From Nemertoderma westbladi (lineage: Eukaryota; Xenacoelomorpha; Nemertodermatida; Nemertodermatidae): a stretch of 64,000 nt of DNA. Below, in pieces: positions 57,214 through 64,000 of the stretch (positions are counted from its first letter, which is position 1; each line of letters begins with the position of its first letter). The notes beneath the pieces were generated by a model. The model was given only the letters and a program-made list of their open reading frames with translations. It did not search any database and was not told the DNA's origin. The stretch lies in the NCBI GenBank assembly GCA_032718475.1, contig JAUCBJ010002396.1, positions 1-64,000 of the forward strand. The letters run 5' to 3'. Made by a program: the position numbers and the translations under genes.

Positions 57214-57244
57214 TTCTCGAAGGGTAAGGGTCAGAAAATTTCTA

Positions 57245-57964
57245 AACTTTTGCCAGACTACATGTACCAAGTTTGGATATATTTTATCGAGATTTGGCTG
57301 TGTTATTAACGTTTAAAATTGGACACAACAGAGCAACAGACAGTGAGTTAGTGGTACACGTATGCTAAGCTCGCTTACTTTCGCCCCATAATCTGTAATA
57401 ATGACGCGAAACCGATAAATTATTCACATTCTGATCCAGTTGACATTCTGACAGTCGTTATTTATTTATAGGTAGGCCTACTGTAGAAAAAGTAAAATGA
57501 TTAAACAAATAAGTACCAAATTAGGTAAAAAAAAAATAAAAATTTAGTATCGAAAAATAACCGCCCTCAATTTTCAGTAGGTGCGTTGACAATATTATTT
57601 ACCTAATTGCGATACTAGTTCAATGTACCTTCTTTATAAATTAATTTGATATATTCTTTACTCCTTTTAATACATGGATAACCACTGACACTGTGCTGTC
57701 CGGCCATACTAAGATTGAGGGTTAATAACCTAATAACGTAGTAGATTTTTTATGAAATGAAACAGAACTTGGTACAGTTGTAGACTATCAATTGTCTGAA
57801 ATATAATCTGAGTGGGAAATCTCAGCAGTTCTCCAGTCTCCGCTAGAGGGCGACTCGGCAACGGTTGACCTGGTGGTATCCGTTATGTTAAGCTTGCCTT
57901 CTTCGTACTGCGCGAAGGCCACTTGATCGTATTATCACTCACTGTTGATCACTCATTACATATT
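57245..57964. other. Non-coding spacer
   Basis: AT-rich DNA; I see no gene or clear repeat. Confidence 0.5.
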
Positions 57965-58427
57965 AGTACAGTGATTATCTCTGCAGTCATATTATTATAA
58001 TAGTAGTATTTATATAGTTAATTTTATATGACCAGGCTGTTCCGGATTGAAATTCAATTAGAAATTATCCAATTGCGTTATAAGCATGGACGACAAGATC
58101 GACCAATTGTCAAACCAGAAGAAGTATCATCTACCGTAATGCAGAAGTGCCAAACACTGAATATATATTTAAACTAGTCGCCATCGCCAATAAGAATGGG
58201 CTAATTAGTAACTAAGGAATACAGTAGTAATCATTTTATATTATTGTGCTGAGCAATGTACTGTACGCATTTATGTCAGTTTATAAAGTATATCAGTTAC
58301 TAAATTTGTTCCACAATAAATTATTGTTAATTAATAAATTAAGTTTTATTATTGCTAACTGAATTATCTTTGTTAAACAATAAAACTCGGGCACATAAAA
58401 CACATAAAAGGACACATAAAAATGATC
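57965..58427 (+). promoter_or_regulatory. Upstream flank of the second GH3 gene
   Basis: The part from about 58180 matches the flank of GH3 copy 1. The part from 57965 to 58228 matches 40606-41810. This is the likely location of the promoter and 5' UTR, but no core element is identified. Confidence 0.5.
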
Positions 58428-60365
58428 ATGGAAAGAAAATACTCGCTACAATTACAAGGCCTCCTTGTTATTGCTATCAGTATACTAATCGGATATTATT
58501 TGGATTCCGGAGGAATTATTATAATATTATTAATTAAAGGAATTGTTTCTGGTTTGTCCTGTATTTATGGTCTGATATTACTCCATATCAGTATTGGCCA
58601 TCCTAGTCCTATTTGTTCAATATCTACAATGCTCAAAAATTACTTCTTGTTAATTATAATGAAATGTATGTCCATTATTGGTAAGTGGCGATTGGATAAA
58701 ACTTCCATTAATATTGCCGAAGTTCAAAAACGCTATCTGTTAAATTTCCTTCACGATTTTAAAGATACTGAATATTCCAGAGATAAAATACACCAACGAA
58801 TCCAAACACGAGAGGAATTCGCCAAGCTTACACCCATTACAACATATGCCGACTACACAGCTTACATTGATAAAGCTTCTAAAAACATTGCTAATGTCTT
58901 GTTTCCAGGTAAACCAGCATTTGTAGCAGTAACTTCTGGAACAAGTGGTGTCAACAAATATTTTCCTGTTCAAAATATGACGGTAAGATACGCCTTTGAT
59001 GGTGGGCTTCTAATGTCATTATATGCCATGACAGAGATTTCCGGATCTAATAATGGTCCGATGATTTGTTTATTAAAAGCTTCCCCATCGACTATCCCTA
59101 CCAATGATTATGGGTTGACAGTTTGTCCGATTTCATGTAGAGGCAATAATCTCGACACATTACCGAAGACTTCACCTACAGAAGCCTACTACTTGAACGA
59201 TGATCAGGATTCACTCTATGTTCATGCTGTATTTGCTTTACTTGATAGAAATGCATCAGTCATATTTGTTTCTTTCGTATCCATTGTCTCTGATTGGTTT
59301 ACATTAATTGAGAAGAAATGGAATAACATTCTCCATGACATCGCCAACGGTGAACTAAATTCACGCTTGGATGTTTCTGATGAAATGAGATCGAATCTCG
59401 ATGGGTATCTTCAAGGTGTAAGTCGAGAATATAGATTGAAAAGGGTTGCAGAATGTAAGGAAGAGTTTGATAAGGGATTTATTGGTATTGCAAAACGCTT
59501 GTGGCCACATCTGAACGGAGTTGTAGGTATATCCACTGGAGCGATGAAAATATATGCGATCAACCTCGAGAAAAGTTACACTAAAGGGTTACCAATTGTT
59601 TCTAGTGTCTATAGCGCTTCTGAGTTTGGGGGCCTATTGATGGCATGTGGTTTGCCTGGTATTATCCCAAATAACCAGTATGTGGCACATCCTGGCACAG
59701 CTTTCTTAGAGTTTATTCCAGTGGATGGTAATGACAATCCAATGGGCGATGACATTGTGGGAACGAAATTCCTCGATCAACTGGAAGTTGGTTGTAAGTA
59801 TGAGGTTGTAATAACTTCCCGTATGACAGGTCTTGTTCGATATAGAATGTTCGATGTCTTCCGAGTTACAGGTTTCTACAACCAGTTACCTATACTTGAC
59901 TACTGTTTCCGAGACAACCAACTACTCAATGAATCCGGTGAAATGGTCACTGAGGATGATATTTTTACCGCTCTATCAGATAGTATGAATGTTTGGGATG
60001 ACTGCCTAGTAAGGGATTGCATTGTTGTACAGAACAAGCTATTTGTTTCTATCCTGAGGGGTGATACTGATGGTCCTTATTCTTATTTGTTGTTTATCGA
60101 AGCAAACCGATTGTTGACAGACAATGATGCAGCTCTTATTGATAAAAATTTAATGAATGTCAGTTTGGGATACCGAAATTGTCGAAGGGCTGGTACTATT
60201 GATAAGGTCGAAATAAGACAAGTTCCTAGTGGGTTTTTTAATAGTTATCAACAGCGAATTCTAGAAGTCAATAAACTAACGTTTTCTGGGCAATTTAAGA
60301 TGCCAAGAATATTATCCAACCCAGATATGATAACTTTGTTTCAAGATGTTCTTAACTCAATGTAG
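58428..60365 (+). CDS. GH3-domain protein, intronless, copy 2
   Basis: 645 residues, the same length as copy 1 with about nine residues in ten identical and no gaps. The ATG at 58428 is the one shared with copy 1; an in-frame ATG two codons upstream (58422) would add only MI. Hydrophobic N-terminal stretches and all GH3 motifs are kept (VTSGTSGVNKYFPV; the Y..SE motif as VYSASEFGG; GLVRYRMFDVFRVTGFYNQL). Differences cluster in the N-terminal 100 residues and in the segments after the ATP loop and around the Y..SE motif, which may affect the acyl substrate. The frame is open throughout, so both copies look functional. The DNA just 5' differs from copy 1 by small indels. Confidence 0.88.
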   Translation: MERKYSLQLQGLLVIAISILIGYYLDSGGIIIILLIKGIVSGLSCIYGLILLHISIGHPSPICSISTMLKNYFLLIIMKCMSIIGKWRLDKTSINIAEVQKRYLLNFLHDFKDTEYSRDKIHQRIQTREEFAKLTPITTYADYTAYIDKASKNIANVLFPGKPAFVAVTSGTSGVNKYFPVQNMTVRYAFDGGLLMSLYAMTEISGSNNGPMICLLKASPSTIPTNDYGLTVCPISCRGNNLDTLPKTSPTEAYYLNDDQDSLYVHAVFALLDRNASVIFVSFVSIVSDWFTLIEKKWNNILHDIANGELNSRLDVSDEMRSNLDGYLQGVSREYRLKRVAECKEEFDKGFIGIAKRLWPHLNGVVGISTGAMKIYAINLEKSYTKGLPIVSSVYSASEFGGLLMACGLPGIIPNNQYVAHPGTAFLEFIPVDGNDNPMGDDIVGTKFLDQLEVGCKYEVVITSRMTGLVRYRMFDVFRVTGFYNQLPILDYCFRDNQLLNESGEMVTEDDIFTALSDSMNVWDDCLVRDCIVVQNKLFVSILRGDTDGPYSYLLFIEANRLLTDNDAALIDKNLMNVSLGYRNCRRAGTIDKVEIRQVPSGFFNSYQQRILEVNKLTFSGQFKMPRILSNPDMITLFQDVLNSM

Positions 60366-60631
60366 TTTCGATTTATATATCTATAATAGATTGTTAATTG
60401 TATTATTAGTATGATTTAGAATAGTAATAGTACTAATACGAATTATTATACTAATAATGTCAAACGCTACATTTTATCTTTATGATCTTATTAATTATAA
60501 AGGTACGTTTATGTGGTTTATGTTATGTGGTTTTTCTTATTTAGGAAGTTCTAACTCTACACAGTCGTCACTACCTTTATCCCAATCTCCTCGACATTTA
60601 CATACACTATGTCCGTCTCCATCACCTCGGA
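60366..60631. other. Downstream flank of GH3 copy 2
   Basis: Homologous to the copy 1 flank up to about 60463 (CTAATAATGTCAAA), then unrelated. Confidence 0.5.
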
Positions 60632-61206
60632 TCACCACAATTCAAACAGTTCTGTGGCGACCCCCCTCACCCACTCATTTGCGAGTTCCCCCTGTCCAAA
60701 ACGGACTAAATAGCGGAAGTGTTTATTGGACTCACCTAGCCTCTGATATAGTTTGGGCTGGTCTACCTTTCTCCCTTCCTTGGTGTCCTTTATCATTTTA
60801 TTGGCAGCGTTGTACGCCCGTCGCAGGCGATCACTCGTCCCGACATCCTCCTCGCTGACTCTACCTTCCCTCCTCGTCCGGCGTCGTACCGTCGGCCCCA
60901 CCGTCGCCGTTCCGGTGGGCCGTTCGTCGCCCTCGGCCTGTGGTTGGCCGGTGACTTCGGTACTCCAACTGCCGTTGTCGTCTCGCGTCGACTCCTCATC
61001 ACTTCTCCCTCCTTTCTGTCGGCCGCCCTCCACTTGGGAATCCGGATCGTCCCTTGCTGGCAAGTCCGGGGTGGCGGGCCGGTATTGTCTCGTCGCGGCC
61101 TCTCGGATCGTTTGGTCTGTATCGTCCGGGGTCCGCAGCGGCGTTCTTTCTCCATCTAATCCTCGGGGCGTCTCTCTTTGTCGTTCAAGTTCAAGTTCTT
61201 TGTCGT
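60632..61206 (-). CDS. GC-rich open frame of unknown function, cut by an RTE insertion
   Basis: About 190 codons are open on the minus strand up to the RTE junction at 61207; the frame beyond that is RTE antisense, so the true start is lost or upstream. The protein is very polar, rich in Arg, Glu, Asp, Gly and Pro (ERQRETPRGLDGERTPL; RRRTRREGRVSEEDVG), and ends in a helical-looking part (RLRRAYNAANKMIKDTKEGR; GQGELANEWVRGVATELFEL). I recognise no domain. The GC content is far above the neighbours. It could be a gag fragment of another retroelement or a fragment of a host gene; I cannot decide. Confidence 0.4.
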
Positions 61207-63958
61207 TTGATTGATGAATCCAACTGCACATGCAGCATTGGACAAAATAGACCAAATCTCTAACCGCATCATCCGTTGCCACTTCTCATGTTCTGGAAGA
61301 CTGGCTAAGAAGTTTCCTAAGGTGGTTCTGATTGTGTGCTACTCTCCAACTAGTGTTGCCCCTGTAGAGGAGGTGGAAAATTTCTACCACAATCTACAAG
61401 CAGCTACTGATGGAGTGGATCAGCATGCATTCTTAACATTCCTGGGAGACTTTAATGCAAGTCTGCATCAATCACCTACATCGCCCTTGGTCTATAGCAA
61501 TAGTGTTAACCGAAATTCTGTCCATCTTCAGGATTTTATCTCTGGAAATGGATTGTTTTCGGCTGGAACCCAGTTCAAGAAGCGAACTGGAAAGCTATGG
61601 ACTCATAGTGGACCCAGTGGTCACAAGTCCCAGATAGACCATATTCTGTTTCGTAGGAAATACAGGAGCTCTATACAAGACTGTAATGCATTTACACTTC
61701 GACCCTTCTCCAGTGATCACCGCCTTATTGTGGCCAAGGTAAGACTTAGTCTGCGTGCTAGCAGAACAACGAAATCTGCCTTGCCGCGACATGACTGGTC
61801 CTCTCTGATGCAACAGCCAAGTGTGAGATCCAGCTTCACACTACAGCTGAGCAACAGGTATGAGGCTCTTGCCTCTGAGGCGGCAGATCACTGTGAGGGC
61901 TATACTGCCTTTACAAAAGCAGTTAAATTAGCAGCTGCAGAAACAGTTCCTGTATACCCTCGAAACAGGAAAAGGGCCACCTGGACTGACAACAAAATTC
62001 AGAAGTGCCGAAATGACCTTCATAAGGCGCAGAAAGAGTCCCGACTCAAACAGACTACAGCGGCCAAGAATGCAGTTAAGGTTGCATCTAGGTCCCTGAA
62101 CAGGCAGTACTCTGTTAATCTACAGGAGCTAATAAACCAACAGGTTGATGCCATCAATTATGCTGACGACAGCAGGCAATCATCCCAGGCATGGAAATCG
62201 ATCAACTTGCTTACTGGGCGGAAAAGCCATCCAACCACCAAGGTTAAGGCTGAATCACCAGCCGATCGCCTCAATGGTTGGAAAGCCCACTTTGAAAATC
62301 TCCTCAATAATGACAGGGTATTGCCCGATAACTTTATAGAAGTAAAAGTGTCTGAGTCTGTACTCCCAGATATTCCCATTGGCGATATCTCCTTTGCAGA
62401 AGTGAAGGCTGCTGCAAAGAGCATTAAGACCAATCGTGCCAGTGGAGTAGATGGTGTTCCCCCTGAAGTCTTTAAAATACCTGAGTGTTTAAAGCTCATC
62501 TATCCCATCATAGTAGACATGTACCGAACATCAAGAGTCCCACAAGAAATGAAAACAAATAAGTTGGTGCCAGTTCCCAAGAAGGGCAACCTAACACTCT
62601 ATGGTTCTTTTCGGGGAATCTCATTTATCTCAATTGCTGCAAAGCTATACAATAGGATTCTATTAAATCGCATCAGGAATCCCATTGAGAGACTGCTCCG
62701 TGAAAATCAGACTGGGTTCCGTAAATGTCGTGGGACCATGGAGCCCATTTTGGCACCAAAAAAAAAAGACAGGCATCTGGCTGTTATCTTTGTTGACTTC
62801 TTCAAGGCCTTTGATTCAGTCTCTCGCTCACGTATGTTCAGCATACTTTCATTATATGGGATTCCTGATGAAATTATTGCAGCAATAAGATCAGTATACG
62901 ATGGTTCGACAACATTTGTGTCTACTGTTGACGGTGACACAGAACCATTTGAAGTGTTATAGGGCGTCCTCCAAGGAGACACACTTGCACCATTCTTGTT
63001 CATTATTGTGGTTGACTACGTTCTACGCATGTCCCTAGATCATCATAATAATGATGGGGTGATGATAACTCCACCTACTGGCTCCAGAAGTCGAGGAAAT
63101 CCTGCCAAGTACCTAACTGATCTAGACTTTGCTGATGACTTAGGAGTACTCTCAGAATCATTAGAGGGAGCCCAACGGCTCCTCAGCTCATTAGAACATG
63201 CTGCTTCTAGTGTTGGTCTTTTTATTAACTCCAGAAATTAAAAAAATTAAATTTTGACAGTTAACTTTGAAAGTCCTCAGCAAGTCTCTGATCGGATGAG
63301 CATAAGCTCAAAGGATGGTATGCTTGAGCATGTGGACGACTTCTGTTACCTGGGATCATGGATCAGGAAGTCAGGTGAGGACCTTCGAATACGTAAGGAA
63401 AAGGCATGGGCAGCCTTGAATAGGCTTTCCAGGATTTGGAAGTCACCGAGAATTAATCGGAAACTTAAGGTCCGATTATTTCGAGCAGCAGTAGTTCCAG
63501 TACTCCTCTACGGGAGTCCATGCTGGGCTCTAACTGCTGAGGACACCAAATCTCTGGATGGCACATTCACAAGAATGCTACGCCGGGTTCATTGTGTCAA
63601 GTACAATGCACACATCTCCAACCAGACACTATATAACATTGGAGGTGTCTCATTGGTTCCCCCAAGCTTGACACTAGAACAAAATCGCCTCCGCTTTGCA
63701 GGACATTGCTTTCGCCGTGAGGACCAGCCAGTGCATAATCTTGTACTTTGGCAGCCTCATGGAGTGAATAAGCATGGTGGACAGCCCATGACTTTCTTGA
63801 GACGCATTTTAAAGGACACTGGCCTTGAAGATGCGGATGATCTAGCAAATGTCATGGGTGATAGGGAGTTGTGGCGGTGCAATTTTGTTGACAAGCCGGC
63901 ACAGCATTCTTAAAAATGCAGCTGCAATGCAGCATGCCGATCCTAGTAGTAGTAGTAA
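61207..63958 (+). mobile_element. RTE LINE, longest copy, 5' truncated
   Basis: It begins in the endonuclease (LMNPTAHAALDKIDQ) and runs to the stop at 63913, the 3' UTR AATGCAGCTGCAATGCAGC and a TAG-repeat tail. Compared with other copies it has at least three lesions: a deletion with an A-run near 62757, a TGG-to-TAG stop at 62960, and an A-rich insertion near 63238. No clear target duplication was found. Confidence 0.9.
61211..63913 (+). pseudogene. RTE polyprotein: endonuclease and reverse transcriptase
   Basis: Endonuclease: FLTFLGDFNASL and KSQIDHILFR...FSSDHRLIVAKV. Linker of about 200 residues. RT: NRASGVDGVPPEVFKIPECL, VPKKGNLTLYGSFRGISF, VIFVDFFKAFDSVSRSRMF, (stop) GVLQGDTLAPFLF, LDFADDLGVLSESLEGAQR, and AAVVPVLLYGSPCWALTAED in the thumb. 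C-terminus: FAGHCFRREDQPVHNLVLW to NVMGDRELWRCNFVDKP. This order and the C-terminal DRE-LWR box fit the RTE clade, where one ORF carries both enzymes. It is not functional in this copy. Confidence 0.88.
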
Positions 63959-64000
63959 GATTATAGTTAGAAATCACTTCAAACTACATTTTAATCCAAA

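Larger units (their letters stand above)
54294..57230 (-). mobile_element. RTE LINE, 5' truncated, with a second RTE-derived element nested in it
   Basis: The minus-strand element starts near 57213 with SSDHRLIVAKVRLSLRASR (end of the endonuclease), has about 17 bp of filler at its 5' end, and ends with its TAG-type tail at 54294. TCAGAAAATTTCTA stands at 54280-54293 and 57231-57244, a perfect 14-bp target duplication. It is interrupted at 55831-56504 by a plus-strand RTE-derived element. Confidence 0.9.

Overview
This is animal (metazoan) nuclear DNA, most likely from a marine invertebrate; I cannot name the species. The reasons are a spliced gene for the ER ubiquitin ligase AMFR/gp78, a mix of retrotransposon classes typical of invertebrates (CR1/L2-like LINE, RTE LINE, BEL/Pao, Ty3/Gypsy, tRNA-derived SINE), an AT-rich background, and no operons or bacterial-type genes. 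Host genes are sparse. I support one partial spliced gene (AMFR, four exons at 30133-37318) and one pair of intronless, nearly identical GH3-domain genes (48940-50877 and 58428-60365).

Layout. 1-6.2 kb: a decayed CR1/L2-like LINE on the minus strand whose ORF2 carries two 30-bp tandem arrays. 6.2-7.5 kb: a tRNA-derived SINE, a 22-bp palindromic minisatellite and an RTE 3' scrap. 7.9-12.7 kb: a 16-bp satellite of 300 units. 13.8-21.0 kb: a 60-bp satellite of about 120 units with higher-order structure. 21.0-27.4 kb: RTE 5' sequence in tandem, then a BEL/Pao remnant lacking its reverse-transcriptase core, then an RTE 3' scrap. 30.1-38.1 kb: AMFR, with a 39-bp minisatellite in intron 3 and tandem copies of the splice-site regions on both sides of exon 4. 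40.6-42.4 kb: a copy of the GH3 upstream flank and a 629-bp dispersed repeat. 42.9-48.0 kb: a complete Ty3/Gypsy element with two LTRs and a 5-bp target duplication. 48.9-60.4 kb: the GH3 pair, separated by the second copy of the 629-bp repeat and by nested RTE insertions. 60.6-61.2 kb: a GC-rich unidentified ORF cut by an RTE copy that runs to 63.96 kb.

The host genes do not form a pathway with each other. AMFR acts in ER-associated degradation; the GH3 proteins belong to the adenylate-forming acyl-acid amido synthetase fold and look membrane-anchored. Everything else is repeat DNA: about 17 kb, over a quarter of the window, is tandem arrays. Several unit lengths (30, 30, 60, 39 bp) are multiples of three, so they create long but meaningless open frames on both strands. 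The observations most worth a second look are AMFR exon 4, flanked by duplications of its own acceptor and donor regions, and the intronless GH3 pair.
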